Shown: positions 21,776-30,543, counted from the first letter of the stretch. The stretch: 64,000 nt of DNA from Pedococcus aerophilus (GCF_039532215.1 NZ_BAAARN010000001.1:1535942-1599941), one strand, 5' to 3'. Notes: generated by a model not told the origin, from the letters alone. A program made the numbers and translations.

Positions 21776-22447
21776 ATGGCCGACACCGTGACCCCCGTGC
21801 CCGACGAGCTGGCACCGCGCCCGGCCGACGTCGTCGTGTTCGACCTGGGCAACGTGCTGATCCGCTGGGACCCGGTGCCAGCCATCGCCGCAGCTGTCGG
21901 CCAGGAACGCGCGGCCGCGTTCGTGGCCGACCCGGACTTCGACTTCGCCTCGTGGAACCATGCCAACGACGCCGGCCGGACCCTCGACGAGGCCGAGCAC
22001 GCAGCCCTGGCCTCCCACCCGCACTACGCCGACGAGGTCCTCGCCTACCGCCCGAACTTCGGCGCCTCCCTCGTCGGGGAGGTCGATGGCACCGTGGACA
22101 TCCTCCGGGAGCTGCACGACGCCGGCATCACGCTCTTCGCCCTGACGAACTGGTCGGCCGACCTCTTCCCCGTCGCCGTCGACCGGTTCGAGTTCCTCGA
22201 CCTGTTCGATGACATCATCGTGTCCGGCGAGGAGGGCGTGGCCAAGCCCGATCCGGAGATCTTCGAGGTCCTCGAGGAGCGGGTCCGTCACCGCGCTGGG
22301 CTGGACGACTGCATCTTCATCGACGACAGCCCGGCCAACGTGCTCGCCGCCGAGGAGACCGGCATGGACGCCATCCACTTCACCGGTGCCGACCACCTGC
22401 GCGAGGACCTCATCGCGCGGGGTATGCCGCTGCGTCACCTGCCCTGA
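21776..22447 (+). CDS. HAD superfamily hydrolase (subfamily IA, YihX-like)
   Basis: 223 residues. Probable small-molecule phosphatase. Motif I is FDLGNVLIRW with nucleophile Asp23; the usual second Asp is replaced by Gly, as in the YihX-type branch. Motif II is LTNWS, motif III Lys lies in GVAKPDPEIFE, and motif IV is FIDDSPANV. Substrate unknown; YihX itself acts on alpha-glucose 1-phosphate. The ATG at 21776 begins the protein MADTVTPVPD. It converges on menD and the two coding ends overlap by 38 bases, an overlap apparently created by a 15-bp repeat at the menD end. Confidence 0.85.
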   Translation: MADTVTPVPDELAPRPADVVVFDLGNVLIRWDPVPAIAAAVGQERAAAFVADPDFDFASWNHANDAGRTLDEAEHAALASHPHYADEVLAYRPNFGASLVGEVDGTVDILRELHDAGITLFALTNWSADLFPVAVDRFEFLDLFDDIIVSGEEGVAKPDPEIFEVLEERVRHRAGLDDCIFIDDSPANVLAAEETGMDAIHFTGADHLREDLIARGMPLRHLP

Positions 22448-24365
22448 TCGCGTCACCTCTAGTCGCGTCACCTCTGATCGCGTCGACTGCCACTCGTCGC
22501 AGGGTGGCGTGCTGGTCGCGGTGGCGGGTCCGGTCCAAGGGCACCTCGAGCACCCGCAGGCCGGAGGGGCGCTGGGCAAGGGCGTCGACGAGCTCGGCCC
22601 GGGTCGAGATGAGCTGGTGCGCCACGTGGTGCGCGGCGCACAGCGCGCCGACGTCGACGCCGGTCGGGGTGGCGAAGATGCGCTCGAAGTCCGCCTCGCG
22701 CTGCGGCTCCCCCGGCTCGAGCAGGGTGAAGATGCCACCACCGTCGTCGTTGGTCACGACGATCGTCAGGTCGGGGCGGTGCTCGAGCGGGCCGACCAGC
22801 AGGCCGTTCGCGTCATGCAAGAAGGTGAGGTCACCCATCAGCGCGTAGGTCGGGGCTCCTGCGCCCGACCCCGCGCCCGCGAGCGAGAGGCCGACGGCCG
22901 TGGAGACGCAGCCGTCGATGCCGGCCAGGCCACGGCTCGCCACGACGTGCAGCGGCTCGTCCCGCGGCGGGGCCAGGTCGAGGTCGCGGGCCGAGTTCGA
23001 GGACCCGACGAACAGGGTTGACCCGGACGGCAGGCTCGCGACCACGGCCTGCGCGACCGCCAGGCCGCTCGGCCACGGAACAGTCGTCCCGGTGGTGTCG
23101 GTCGCTGCGAGTGCGTCGGCGATCTGCCGTCCGGCGGTGCGCCACGCGCTCACCCACTCCACCCGCTCCCGGTCGTCGGCACTGGTCGAGCGGTCCGGAG
23201 CCGGAGCGTCGAGGACGGAGACCGGGTGCACGGCGGCGATGTCGGGCCGCGAGGCGATCCAGCCGTGGGCCGCCACCGCCTCCACGCGAACCCCCGGACG
23301 ACGCAGGAGCGCGGCCACGGGGCGTGAGAGCGTGAGCCGCCCGACCGTGATGACCCGATCGGGGGCGTGCTGGTCCAGCCAGGCGGAGTCGGACAGCACG
23401 AGGGGTCCGTGCGGCAGGACGTCGGCGCGCGGGTGCGTCCCGAACGGCTCGGCCACCACCGGCCACCCGTGCCGCTGCGCCCAGCCGACCGCCCGGTCGA
23501 ACTGGTCGGGCTCGGGCAGGTCCCCCACCACGACCACGGTGCGCGCCACGTCCTGCACGCCGGGCCCGCTCGACGAGTCGGCCTCCCGAGTCGCGGTGTC
23601 GCGGTCGCTCACCACGTCGTGCACCAGCTGCTCCGCCTCGCGCGCTTGCCCATGCCCGCGTCCCGGCGGGTCTCCATGCGACGTGGTGGATGGGCTGAGC
23701 GGCTCCAACCACGGCTCGTCGTCGGTGGGCACGAGGGGTTCGCGCAGCTGGAGGTTGAGGTGGACCGGCCCCGGCTCACCGCCCGCGACGCCCTGACCAC
23801 CTTCCCCACCATGACCGGCCTGCCCGGCCTGCCCAGCCTGCCCGGCCTGCCCAGCCCATAGACCCTGACCACCCCGGTGGCCCAGGGCATGGCTCACGGC
23901 GTCGGCGGCCAGGGCCCGCCAGCGCGAGACCTCACCCAGAACCTCCCGAGGCGCCTCGGCGTCGATCGACCACCGGACGGCGCCCCCGAACATCCCGGGC
24001 TGCACGGTCGTCTGGTTCGCCCCCGTACCGCGCAGCTCCACCGGCCGGTCCGCCGAGACGACGATGAGCGGCACCACGCCGTGGTGCGCCTCGAGAACCG
24101 CCGGGTGCAGGTTGGCCACGGCCGTGCCCGAGGTGGTGACCACCACGGCAGGCACCCGGGTGAGCTTCGCGAGACCGACGGCCAGGAACCCGGCCGACCG
24201 CTCGTCGACACGGACGTGGAGAGTGAGGCGACCTTCGCGCTCGGCTGCCTGGGCTGCATACGCCAAGGGCGCCGACCGCGACCCCGGGCAGAGCACGACG
24301 TGGCGCACCCCGGCGCGGACGAGCTCGTCGACGAGCACGGTGGCGAGGGCTGTCGACGGGTTCAC
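22410..24365 (-). CDS. menD: SEPHCHC synthase (thiamine-diphosphate dependent)
   Basis: 651 residues, about 60-100 longer than common MenD. It joins 2-oxoglutarate-derived succinic semialdehyde to isochorismate. N-terminal part: LCPGSRSAPLAYA and TTSGTAVANLHPAVLEAHH. ThDP-binding part: GSSNSARDLD, RGLAGIDG and MGDLTFLHDANGLL. GTG 24365 is the start; upstream residues lack similarity. The extra length has three sources: a Gly-Gln-Ala repeat made by 9-bp tandem DNA repeats (23817-23857), a Ser/Asp-rich insert between the first and central domains (SPSTTSHGDPPGRGHG onward), and a C-terminal tail of Asp-Ala-x-Arg-Gly repeats that reads into the HAD gene. None of the three touches the active-site motifs. 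Confidence 0.93.
   Translation of the reverse strand: MNPSTALATVLVDELVRAGVRHVVLCPGSRSAPLAYAAQAAEREGRLTLHVRVDERSAGFLAVGLAKLTRVPAVVVTTSGTAVANLHPAVLEAHHGVVPLIVVSADRPVELRGTGANQTTVQPGMFGGAVRWSIDAEAPREVLGEVSRWRALAADAVSHALGHRGGQGLWAGQAGQAGQAGQAGHGGEGGQGVAGGEPGPVHLNLQLREPLVPTDDEPWLEPLSPSTTSHGDPPGRGHGQAREAEQLVHDVVSDRDTATREADSSSGPGVQDVARTVVVVGDLPEPDQFDRAVGWAQRHGWPVVAEPFGTHPRADVLPHGPLVLSDSAWLDQHAPDRVITVGRLTLSRPVAALLRRPGVRVEAVAAHGWIASRPDIAAVHPVSVLDAPAPDRSTSADDRERVEWVSAWRTAGRQIADALAATDTTGTTVPWPSGLAVAQAVVASLPSGSTLFVGSSNSARDLDLAPPRDEPLHVVASRGLAGIDGCVSTAVGLSLAGAGSGAGAPTYALMGDLTFLHDANGLLVGPLEHRPDLTIVVTNDDGGGIFTLLEPGEPQREADFERIFATPTGVDVGALCAAHHVAHQLISTRAELVDALAQRPSGLRVLEVPLDRTRHRDQHATLRRVAVDAIRGDATRGDAIRAGDAAAYPAR
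22446..22490. repeat. Three tandem 15-bp repeats at the menD/HAD junction
   Basis: Units GATCGCGTCACCTCT (22446-22460), AGTCGCGTCACCTCT (22461-22475) and a partial third (22476-22490). Read in menD they encode a five-residue repeat (Asp-Ala-Ile/Thr-Arg-Gly) that lengthens its C-terminus. Confidence 0.85.
23817..23857. repeat. 9-bp tandem repeat inside menD
   Basis: Four and a half copies of GGCCTGCCC/AGCCTGCCC. In menD they code for Gly-Gln-Ala repeats. The unit length is a multiple of three, so copy-number change would keep the frame. Confidence 0.85.
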
Positions 24366-24381
24366 GGGTCGGATTGTGCCA

Positions 24382-25953
24382 TCAGGGTGACGGGCCCATC
24401 CGGGCGATGCGGTAGTCGCGGACGGCCACCTCCGTCCCGTCACCGGGAGCGCTGAAGAACGCCCCAGCGCTCGTGCGCCAGGCCCGGACCGACCGGTCGT
24501 CCGAGGCGTCGACGGCTGCTGCGGTCTCGACGTAGCGCTCCGACCGGTGGGCGGCACCGGCCCGCTCGTCGATGCCGGGGACGTCCTCGAGGTCACGGGA
24601 CACGGTGACCCAGGAGGCGCGGTCGGGGTTGGCCCTGCCCTCCAGTCGGGGCACCGGGTCCTGCCGGTGCTCCACGGCCAGCACCTGCACCCCCGGCGGG
24701 ACGGGGACCTTGCCGATCGGTGACCCCATCGCCACCACGTGGGTGACGCGGTGGGCCGACCTGAACTGGGCCGACGACGCCAGGCCGGCAGCCACGATCC
24801 CGCCGAGGCTGTGCCCCGAGAGCAGGACCGGCTCGGCAGCGACGTCGCGCGTCCCCCCGGAGGTCGCGGCGGCGCGGGACTGGGCCGCCGCGAGCGCCTG
24901 CTCCACCCCGGCCGCGAGCAGCGTGGACTCGGCCGCCATGGAGCGGACGTCGGTCGTGAGGTCGAACGGGTTGCTGCCCGCCCGCGCGTCCCACGACTGC
25001 GTGCCGGCGATCTCGACCACCCACGCCGGCCCCTGCTCGCCCCGGACCTCCACCACCCGGACCCGGCCGTCCCTGGGGAGGGCCGTCTGGTCCTGGGCCA
25101 GGTCGGCCACCCCGTGCAGGGCAGCCGGCCGGACCGGCACGCCGGGGTCGGCCCCGACGTCCTGCACCGCAGTCACCTGCACCGCGCCCTGCTCGCTGAG
25201 CAGCCCCCACAGCGCTGCGGAGTCGGCCAGCACACCCACCGCCGCCTCGTCCGCGTCGACCCCGACGACGCCGCCGCCGTAATTGTGGACGTGGTCGTCG
25301 TCAGCCTCACCACCGTCACCCTCACCACCGTCGCCGTCCCTGCCACCCCCGTCCCCCTCGTCACCCTGGTCACCCTCGTCGGCCCTCCCTGGCCCGCTCG
25401 GTCCCGTCTGCGACGGGACGACGAACGGGGCCGTGAGCGGGTTGAGGCGCAGGCCCACCACCAGGCCCCCGCTCCCCCCGGCGAGCTCGGCGACCTCGGG
25501 CACCTCCCAGACGGCCCGGTCCACCAGCGCCCCCACGTCCACCCCGACCGCGTCGAGGGCGACCACTGCGACGACCAGCGACGGGGCGCCGTGACCGGCC
25601 ACGGCCATCACGACGTCCTGGGCCAGCGCGGCCGTGCGGACGACCTCCTCCTCGACCGCCCGGTATGCCCAGGCGGCCGACCGCACCGATGTCGCGACGC
25701 CGGCCACCGCAGCCGCCTCCAGCGCCAGGGAGCGGGCTGCCCGGACCAGCTCGACCTCGGCCCGCACCGCAGTCACCGGGCTCAGCGGTGACGACGCCGC
25801 CACCTCTGCGCTCACGGCCACCAGGCCCGCCACGAGCTCGCCGAGGTCGCGGGCAGCCTGCCCGAGGTGACCTGCAGCCGTGACGAGCTCGTCGATGCCC
25901 ACGGAGGTGCCACCGACCCCTCCGTGAACCTCGAGGCCCGCGTCGTCGGTCAC
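24382..25953 (-). CDS. Lipase-like alpha/beta hydrolase with WXG-type helical N-terminus and acidic linker
   Basis: 523 residues; I do not recognise a named family member. Three parts are visible. Residues 1-150 are Ala/Val/Glu-rich and helical, like the N-termini of WXG100/LXG proteins. Residues ~185-222 are a Gly/Asp/Glu linker (GDQGDEGDGGGRDGDGG and more). The rest looks like an alpha/beta hydrolase: GTQSWDARAGSNPFD, then LLSGHSLGGIVAAGLAS with probable nucleophile Ser382. No signal peptide or membrane segment is obvious. GTG 25953 overlaps the upstream WXG-like gene by four bases, so the two are made together; menD starts 16 bases downstream. A type VII-linked lipase or toxin is possible but unproven. 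Confidence 0.7.
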   Translation of the reverse strand: MTDDAGLEVHGGVGGTSVGIDELVTAAGHLGQAARDLGELVAGLVAVSAEVAASSPLSPVTAVRAEVELVRAARSLALEAAAVAGVATSVRSAAWAYRAVEEEVVRTAALAQDVVMAVAGHGAPSLVVAVVALDAVGVDVGALVDRAVWEVPEVAELAGGSGGLVVGLRLNPLTAPFVVPSQTGPSGPGRADEGDQGDEGDGGGRDGDGGEGDGGEADDDHVHNYGGGVVGVDADEAAVGVLADSAALWGLLSEQGAVQVTAVQDVGADPGVPVRPAALHGVADLAQDQTALPRDGRVRVVEVRGEQGPAWVVEIAGTQSWDARAGSNPFDLTTDVRSMAAESTLLAAGVEQALAAAQSRAAATSGGTRDVAAEPVLLSGHSLGGIVAAGLASSAQFRSAHRVTHVVAMGSPIGKVPVPPGVQVLAVEHRQDPVPRLEGRANPDRASWVTVSRDLEDVPGIDERAGAAHRSERYVETAAAVDASDDRSVRAWRTSAGAFFSAPGDGTEVAVRDYRIARMGPSP

Positions 25954-26246
25954 CGCCCTCCCCCTGCGCCCGACAGCCCGCTGCCCAGCGCCCGCATGGC
26001 GTCCCCGGCCCGGTCGAGGGCCAGCGCGTGCGACTCGAGCGCCTCGGCCGCGGCGTCGAGCCCACCCGCAGCTCGCGTCAACCCCGCCACCCGGAGGGTC
26101 ACCACCTCCCGGAACCTCGTCGCCGACACCGACCGCCAGCGCACGCCCCTGACCGCGGCGACCCGCGCCGTCACGTCACGCACCTGCTCGGCATCCCGCC
26201 GCACCTGCCGGGCCACCGCCCGCACGTCCTCGCTGCTCCCCACCAT
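25950..26246 (-). CDS. WXG100-like small helical protein
   Basis: 98 residues from the ATG at 26246; an in-frame GTG at 26306 would add 20 Gly/Ala-rich residues. The protein is nearly all helix-forming, with a central turn VRWRSVSATRFREVV: Trp followed two residues later by Ser, then a Phe-Arg, as in many WXG100 variants. Size also fits (about 100). WXG100 proteins are substrates or partners of type VII secretion; no secretion gene is in the window. It overlaps the lipase-like gene (GTGA), so it may be its chaperone or partner. The assignment rests on size and the central motif. Confidence 0.6.
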   Translation of the reverse strand: MVGSSEDVRAVARQVRRDAEQVRDVTARVAAVRGVRWRSVSATRFREVVTLRVAGLTRAAGGLDAAAEALESHALALDRAGDAMRALGSGLSGAGGGR

Positions 26247-26343
26247 GGCTCCACCGTCGCCCTTGCCGGCGCGGTGCCCCAGCCCTGCCTCCTGGCCTGT
26301 GGACACCGCACCCGCACCGGCCCCCCTGTGGACGGTCGAGTCA

Positions 26344-26392
26344 GCCGCTGGGTCGGGTCAGCCGCGGGTCGGGTCAGCCGCGGGTCGGGTCA
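26344..26392. repeat. Three tandem 16-17-bp repeats at the 3' end of the VOC gene
   Basis: Units gccgc(t)gggtcgggtca start at 26344, 26361 and 26377. The last one contains the stop codon of the VOC-domain gene. The gap of 143 bases to the WXG-like gene is otherwise featureless. Confidence 0.85.
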
Positions 26393-27187
26393 GCCGCGCA
26401 CGCCGGTGAGGGGGTCGCGCTCGGTGACGCAGTACCTCCTGCCGCCGGGGGCGCGCAGCACCGTCCAGCCCTCGTGGACCGACTCCACGCGGGCGCCGAG
26501 CGCCTCGTGCTCGCGCGTCGTCGCGGCGCGGTCCGCGCAGGCCAGGTCGACGTGCGCCGTCACCGAGCCACCGTGCCGCTCCGAGGCCACGGTGGCACCC
26601 GTATCCCTCGTGCCACCCGCGCCGCCCGCACCGAGGCGCTGGGTCAGCAGGCGCAGCGGCATCCCGTCGGGACGTTTGAGCGGCAGCAGGCCCGAGTCGT
26701 CCGGCTCCGGACTCGGCGGCAACCAGCCGGTGAGGCGCATCCAGAAGGCGAGCTCAGCGACATACCTATCGGCGGGGATGTCGAGGCAGACCTGGTCGAG
26801 CAGGCTCGACTGCCCCGCCCTCACCTGTCCCTGCCCCGGCTCGGACGGCGCGCTCGGGGTGAGGCAGAAGGTGAACCCGGCCGGCGAGCGGCAGACCACG
26901 AGGTCGTCGAGCTCGTCCAGCACCGTCGCGCCGAGGGCGAGCACCTCGTCCCGCGCCTGCGGCAGGGGCGCAGCGACGGCGAGGTCGAGGTGGACCCCGC
27001 CCGGTCCGCCCACGCGCTGCACCTTGAGCCACGGATGACCCTCGTCCGGGAGCAGCGTCGCGAACTCGCCCTGCTCACCCCGCCACGCCGACAGCGTCGT
27101 CCGGGTCACCTGCCGCCAGAACTCCAGCTCCTCGTCGAACCCGTCCGGAGGCAGGTCGAGGAACGCCCACGCCCACGCGACCTCCAC
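26390..27187 (-). CDS. Two-domain VOC/glyoxalase-like protein
   Basis: 265 residues. Two repeated beta-alpha-beta-beta-beta halves: residues 1-120 contain AWAFLDLPPDGFDEELEFW and GGVHLDLAVAAPLPQARDEVLALGA, and residues 145-265 contain LDQVCLDIPADRYVAELAFWMRLTG and VTAHVDLACADRAATTREHEALGA. Each half ends in a short Gly/Arg strand typical of the VOC superfamily. This pattern occurs in many uncharacterised actinobacterial proteins annotated as glyoxalase-like; metal-binding His/Glu are only partly retained, so catalysis is uncertain. GTG 27187, with GGGGAGG 6 bases upstream, follows the peptidase stop by one base, so the two are coupled. Confidence 0.75.
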   Translation of the reverse strand: MEVAWAWAFLDLPPDGFDEELEFWRQVTRTTLSAWRGEQGEFATLLPDEGHPWLKVQRVGGPGGVHLDLAVAAPLPQARDEVLALGATVLDELDDLVVCRSPAGFTFCLTPSAPSEPGQGQVRAGQSSLLDQVCLDIPADRYVAELAFWMRLTGWLPPSPEPDDSGLLPLKRPDGMPLRLLTQRLGAGGAGGTRDTGATVASERHGGSVTAHVDLACADRAATTREHEALGARVESVHEGWTVLRAPGGRRYCVTERDPLTGVRG

Positions 27188-27188
27188 C

Positions 27189-28613
27189 TCAGCCCTCCCC
27201 GTGGAGGCCGGACGGGTCGATGCCGGCGAGCTCGACGAGGAACAGCGCCTGCGCCAGCGCGGTCCGGCGCAGCTCGTCCGGGTGCACGCTCTCGTCCGGG
27301 CCATGGATGCGCGACGCCGGCTCCTCGACCCCGAGCAGCATCACCTCTGCCTCGGGGACGATCTGGGCCAGCGCGGTGGCGAGCGGGATCGAGCCACCCT
27401 GGCCGGCGGTGACCACCGCGTGCCCGAAGGCGCGCTCCATCGCCCGCTCCATCGCGGCATACGCAGGACCGTCGGTTCGCGCGCGAAAACCCTCACCCAG
27501 GGACACCGGCCGGATCTCCACCTCCCCGTATGGCGTGTGGGCCCGCAGGTGGGCCATGAGCAGCTCCTGCGCGGCGCGGGGATCGGTGGCCGCAGGCACC
27601 CGCAGGTTGACCACGGCGCGCGCCTCGCCCTGCACCGCGGCCGTGACCTGCGACACGGGTGGGCAGTCGATGGCCAGCACCGTGGCTGCTGGCCTGGCCC
27701 ACAACCGGTCGGCGATCCCGGCCCCTCCCCGACCACCGGTCAGGGGCGAGACCCCCGGCACGACAGCGGCATCCTGCGCGAACCGCTCCTCGTCGAACTC
27801 CGCACCGTCCCAGGTGCCCTCGTGGTCGAGGCCGTCGATCGTCGTCTCCCCGTCGGCGTCCCGCAGCGACGCCAAGGCCATGAGGAGGGCCTGGAGCGCG
27901 TCGGGGGCCGCTCCGCCGTACATGCCCGAGTGCGCGGGGTGGGTCATCGTCCGGACCGTCACCAGCACGCTCCCCGTGCCGCGCAACGACGTCGTCAGCG
28001 TCGGCGCGCCGAGCTCGACGTTGCCGGTGTCGGCGAGGACGAAGGCGTCGCAGCGCACCAGCTCGGGGCGCTCCCGGGCGAGCGCCTCCATGCCTCCGCT
28101 GGACTGCTCCTCGGACCCTTCGCAGACCACGGCGACCTCGACGGGCCACGACCCCAGCACCTGCCGCACGGCGCGCAGGGCGATCAGGGTCGCGACGAGG
28201 TTGCCCTTGCAGTCCGCGGATCCCCTGCCGTACCAACGGCCGTCACGCTCGGTCAGCTCCCAGGGCGGCGTCGTCCAGGCGTCGAGGTCACCGACCGGCA
28301 CCACGTCATGGTGGGAGTAGAGCAGCACGCAGGGCGCCCCGTCAGGACCCGGCGACCGTCCCACCACGGCGAGCGACCCGTCGGGCGCCTCCACCTGCTC
28401 GACACCGTCGACCCCCACCTCGGTGAACAGCGAGGCGACCAGCGCGGCCGACGCCGCGCACTCCGACGCCGGCTCGATCGCGGGGTTGGCGACCGACCGC
28501 AGCGCGACCAGGCTGGCGAGGTCGTCCCGACCCCGCGGCACACCGGCCTCGACGGCGGCAGCGAGGCGGCCGGCAAGCGTCCCGCTCACGGCGTCCTGCG
28601 CGGACTCGCTCAC
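27189..28613 (-). CDS. M20 family metallopeptidase (dipeptidase/carnosinase-like)
   Basis: 474 residues. Zinc peptidase of the M20 family, which cleaves dipeptides or deacylates N-acyl amino acids. The metal-binding set is complete: SHHDVVP (His101, Asp103), GRGSADCKGN (bridging Asp134), and EGSEEQ (catalytic Glu168, metal Glu169); further THPAHSGMYGG lies in the dimerisation domain and GGSIPLA near the end. No signal peptide, so cytoplasmic. GTG 28613 overlaps the stop of the esterase gene by four bases (GTGA), making it part of the coupled block that starts at the ATP-grasp gene. Substrate unknown; context suggests it may process the product of that block. Confidence 0.88.
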   Translation of the reverse strand: MSESAQDAVSGTLAGRLAAAVEAGVPRGRDDLASLVALRSVANPAIEPASECAASAALVASLFTEVGVDGVEQVEAPDGSLAVVGRSPGPDGAPCVLLYSHHDVVPVGDLDAWTTPPWELTERDGRWYGRGSADCKGNLVATLIALRAVRQVLGSWPVEVAVVCEGSEEQSSGGMEALARERPELVRCDAFVLADTGNVELGAPTLTTSLRGTGSVLVTVRTMTHPAHSGMYGGAAPDALQALLMALASLRDADGETTIDGLDHEGTWDGAEFDEERFAQDAAVVPGVSPLTGGRGGAGIADRLWARPAATVLAIDCPPVSQVTAAVQGEARAVVNLRVPAATDPRAAQELLMAHLRAHTPYGEVEIRPVSLGEGFRARTDGPAYAAMERAMERAFGHAVVTAGQGGSIPLATALAQIVPEAEVMLLGVEEPASRIHGPDESVHPDELRRTALAQALFLVELAGIDPSGLHGEG

Positions 28614-29335
28614 GGGACCAGGTCGTCGAGGTAGAGCGGGAGCATCTCCCACCACGTCGGCCAGTCGTGCATGTACCCCGGACCCCAGTCGTCGACGCGG
28701 TTCGGGATCCCCTTGTCCCCCAACACCTTCGCCACCGCCCAGGACTCGCCCACGTCCTCGTAGTCACCACTCCCGGACGCCATCAGGACGAACCGGTGCC
28801 GCAGCGTCTCCAGCGCCTCCCCCTCGAGGCCGGGCACGAACTGCAGCGGCGAGGAGTAGTAGAGGTCGTCGGTGTTCGGGCCGCCGATGAACTGCTCGAT
28901 GGCATAGGTGCCGCTCATGCCGATGGCGGCGCTGAACAGGTGCGGGTAGCGGCAGACCATCGCCACGGCGTTGAACGCCCCGATCGACGCCCCCGCCGTG
29001 ACGATCGGCTGCGGGCCGTTGCTGTCCGCGTGGATCGCGGGGACGACCTCCTCGGCGACGGCCTGGTGGTAGGCGTTGAACAGCCACATGCGGTACTCCG
29101 TGGAGCCCACCTTCTGGGCCATCGCCCGCCCGGCCGCGCTGTCGCACGAGTAGACCTTGATCCGTCCGGCCTCGATCATCGGCGCGAGCCGGTCGACGAG
29201 CTGGTTGCGCTCGACCTCCTCGGCATCGCCACCCGCTGTCGGGAAGAGCAGCACGGGCACGCCGTAGTGCCCCCAACGGACGAGGGACAGCTCCTGCCCC
29301 ATCCGGTCGGACCACCAGCGTTCGGTGACCTTCAC
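28610..29335 (-). CDS. Small esterase-family alpha/beta hydrolase
   Basis: 241 residues. Putative serine esterase of the PF00756-like group (esterase D/Fes fold). It begins KVTERWWSDRMGQELSLVRWGHYGVPVLLFPTAG when continued; the nucleophile elbow is GASIG with Ser117, and a late His in YMHDWPTWW is placed like the catalytic His of Fes-type esterases. No signal peptide. GTG 29335 has GAAGGAGG 5 bases upstream, a strong site. It lies 59 bases after a second, larger esterase and overlaps the M20 peptidase by four bases. I know of no characterised member; similar proteins recur beside ATP-grasp genes, from memory only. Confidence 0.78.
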   Translation of the reverse strand: MKVTERWWSDRMGQELSLVRWGHYGVPVLLFPTAGGDAEEVERNQLVDRLAPMIEAGRIKVYSCDSAAGRAMAQKVGSTEYRMWLFNAYHQAVAEEVVPAIHADSNGPQPIVTAGASIGAFNAVAMVCRYPHLFSAAIGMSGTYAIEQFIGGPNTDDLYYSSPLQFVPGLEGEALETLRHRFVLMASGSGDYEDVGESWAVAKVLGDKGIPNRVDDWGPGYMHDWPTWWEMLPLYLDDLVP

Positions 29336-29394
29336 GTGTGCCTCCTTCTGCTGGTGCGGGTATGGCGTGTGGTCCAGCGGGAACTGCAGACCGG

Positions 29395-30543
29395 CTACTC
29401 GTACACGAACTTCTGCGGGCCGGGAAAGATCCACGACAGGCCGTCGCGCAACCGGTCGCGCCAGTCCTCCCAGTTGTGGCCGTCGCGGGCTTCCACGTAC
29501 TTCACCGTCATCCCGGCGCCACGGAACACGGGCACCATCGAGCGGTTCGGCGTGATGAGGGGCTCGTAGGTCCCGCAGGACATGAAGATCCGCTCGACGG
29601 GCCGGGTCGGCTTCTCCCGGTAGCGGTTGACGAACTTCACCACCGGGTCGAAGTACGGGCCACCCCCGTGGTCGGTGCCGATGTCCGTGAAGACCATCGA
29701 CGCGGACTGCAGGAACAGCGAGCCGAACTCGCCCGGGTAGCGCACCGCCGTCGACAGGGACGCGATTCCACCGAAGCTGGACCCCATGAGGCAGCGGCCC
29801 TGCGGGTCGTCGAGGAGGGAGAGCCGCTCGGACAGCCGCGGCACGAGCTCGCGGGCGATGAACCGGGCGTGCGGCGCGTGGTTGGGGTACTCCTTCAACC
29901 GGTCGCGCGGCGGGACGAAGGCGACGACGAGCGGGGCGACGTCGAGGCGGTGGATGAGGTTGTCCAGCACTGTCTTCATGGCCGCGTAGTCGAGGTAGTC
30001 GGTGCCGTCGTGGACCACGAGCAGGGGGTAGCGCAGGGCGGTGTTGTACCGCGCGGGCAGATAGAGCTTGACGTCCTGCTCGCGGCGAAGAGCCTTGGAG
30101 CGCAACGTGTCCTCGACGATCTCGCCCTGCCGAGCCTCGGGGTCGTGGTGCACCCACTGGGGCACCTCGTAGCCCGTCGCCGCGCAGACCGAGCTCGACC
30201 CCATGGGCGAGTGCGCCACCTTGGGGTTGAGCGGGTCGTTGAAGCTCTCGTAGTGGTCGCCCCGCCGCGTCTCCAGCTGGTACTCCACGCGGGACCCGCT
30301 CGGCAGCACCGTCGTCGCGGCCCACAGGTCGGTGTCGGGCAGGCGGCGCATCGGGAGCGGGTCGGGCAGTCCGACGACGCGGTGGCGCACCCGCACCTCG
30401 TCGGCATCGCCGCGGAAGAGGAACGTCGCCCGCTCCCCCTCGATGACCGGGGACGGGTGCCGGGCGAGGAAGCGGTCGATGGCGGCCCCGTCGACGGGGA
30501 GCCGTTCGCGGAGCCGGTTGACGGCCAGTCGACGCTCGTTCAC
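29395..30543 (-). CDS. Enterochelin-esterase-like hydrolase with N-terminal beta domain
   Basis: 382 residues. The first ~120 residues resemble the immunoglobulin/CBM48-like N-domain of Fes (FRGDADEVRVRHRV, LPDTDLWAATTVLPSGSRVEYQL). The hydrolase domain follows: QDVKLYLPARYNTALRYPLLVVHDG, nucleophile elbow GSSFGG with Ser256, and C-terminal DGHNWEDWRDRLRDGLSW supplying the His. Fes enzymes open ester bonds of siderophores; here there is no siderophore synthetase nearby, so the substrate could be another ester or amide. GTG 30543 overlaps the S51-like gene stop by four bases (GTGA). Confidence 0.82.
   Translation of the reverse strand: MNERRLAVNRLRERLPVDGAAIDRFLARHPSPVIEGERATFLFRGDADEVRVRHRVVGLPDPLPMRRLPDTDLWAATTVLPSGSRVEYQLETRRGDHYESFNDPLNPKVAHSPMGSSSVCAATGYEVPQWVHHDPEARQGEIVEDTLRSKALRREQDVKLYLPARYNTALRYPLLVVHDGTDYLDYAAMKTVLDNLIHRLDVAPLVVAFVPPRDRLKEYPNHAPHARFIARELVPRLSERLSLLDDPQGRCLMGSSFGGIASLSTAVRYPGEFGSLFLQSASMVFTDIGTDHGGGPYFDPVVKFVNRYREKPTRPVERIFMSCGTYEPLITPNRSMVPVFRGAGMTVKYVEARDGHNWEDWRDRLRDGLSWIFPGPQKFVYE

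Noticed and set aside
29395-30543. Siderophore utilisation role for the Fes-like esterase
   Set aside because: No siderophore synthetase, receptor or iron box occurs near it; its coupling is to the ATP-grasp/S51 genes.
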